Of a stretch of DNA of 23,403 nt, positions 23,235-23,403 are shown piece after piece (position 1 is the stretch's first letter; the number at the start of each line of letters is the position of its first letter). The notes beneath the pieces were generated by a model, which saw only the letters and a program-made list of their open reading frames with translations, had not been told where the DNA came from and searched no databases. The stretch is taken from contig SFCY01000023.1 of assembly GCA_004558865.1 (NCBI GenBank), positions 1-23,403 on the forward strand, in the 5' to 3' direction. This DNA is from Bacteroidales bacterium. Lineage in GTDB: Bacteria; Bacteroidota; Bacteroidia; Bacteroidales; Bacteroidaceae. The translations under genes were made by a program, and so were the position numbers.

Positions 23235-23367
23235 CTTTGCGTCAGCGCCAAGGGCTATGGCCCTCTGCCATTTGTGGGATGAGGGCTTGTGAGAGGCTTC
23301 GCCTCTTCCCGCCCCCATCCCGCAAATGGCAGCTCCTCCTTCGTCGGTTCCTGGCGCTGACACAAAG
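23235..23367. repeat. Large nested near-palindrome (about 133 bp)
   Basis: The outer arms CTTTGCGTCAGCGCCA (23235-23250) and TGGCGCTGACACAAAG (23352-23367) pair with one mismatch. The middle arms CTGCCATTTGTGGGATG (23265-23281) and CATCCCGCAAATGGCAG (23316-23332) pair with one G-T wobble. The centre is AGAGGC-TTC-GCCTCT (23292-23306). A side hairpin, AGGGC-TATG-GCCCT, lies at 23251-23264. A multi-branched RNA, a cruciform or a small non-coding mobile repeat are all possible. Confidence 0.65.
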
Positions 23368-23403
23368 AAAAACCTTGAAAACAAGCTGGCGCGGTAACTC
23401 CTA

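Larger units (their letters stand above)
22981..23403. other. Intergenic region at window end
   Basis: The 423 bp after the TonB-domain gene start hold its promoter, an inverted repeat CGCCCTA (23101-23107) / TAGGGCG (23125-23131), and the large near-palindrome at 23235-23367. I find no coding sequence on either strand. Confidence 0.55.

Noticed and set aside
1..23403. CRISPR array, tRNA, rRNA, insertion sequence or integrase
   Set aside because: No regularly spaced repeats, no cloverleaf with a usable anticodon arm, no transposase or recombinase motifs were seen on either strand by eye.

Overview
The window looks like a chromosomal segment from a Prevotellaceae-type member of the Bacteroidales. 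The reasons are the Bacteroidetes -7 promoter element TAnnTTTG upstream of several genes, mostly missing Shine-Dalgarno sequences, a parA-parB-DUF5683-lytic transglycosylase-rel gene order I know from Bacteroidetes, and secreted proteins with Prevotella-like repeats and C-termini. I see no phage, insertion sequence, CRISPR array, rRNA or tRNA. Base composition is uneven: the first 4 kb and the last 1 kb are visibly AT-richer than the GC-rich middle.

Layout. 1-4 kb, minus strand: the 5' part of a secreted protein gene cut by the window edge, a 70-residue peptide gene, and a 1155-residue secreted protein made of repeated modules. The two secreted proteins share a module and lie on either side of the peptide gene. 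4.5-10.6 kb, minus strand: a housekeeping operon running parA, parB, a DUF5683 membrane protein, a LysM lytic transglycosylase, and a bifunctional (p)ppGpp synthetase/hydrolase. Divergent from it, 10.7-12.7 kb, are surE (nucleotidase) and lpxB (lipid A synthesis). 13.0-13.7 kb encodes a probable outer-membrane beta-barrel, convergent with a secreted C1-family cysteine peptidase (13.8-15.2 kb). The peptidase is divergent from dxs (isoprenoid precursors) across two fully overlapping promoters. dxs is followed by trkA and trkH (potassium uptake) and a strong intrinsic terminator at 20.2 kb.

20.4-22.4 kb: a separate transcription unit encodes a small ABC-type ATPase and a DUF4435 protein with TOPRIM-like acidic residues. 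The pairing resembles the PARIS anti-phage system (AriA/AriB) and OLD-family ATPase-TOPRIM modules, and it is the best candidate here for a poorly described system. 22.5-23.0 kb, minus strand, is a small exported TonB C-terminal-domain protein. The window ends in a near-palindrome of about 130 bp.

Intergenic spaces carry several hairpins. One C-rich/G-rich hairpin family occurs twice in opposite orientation (4.36 kb and 22.43 kb), each time just beyond the 3' end of a gene. All functional statements rest on motif recognition by eye; no database search was run.
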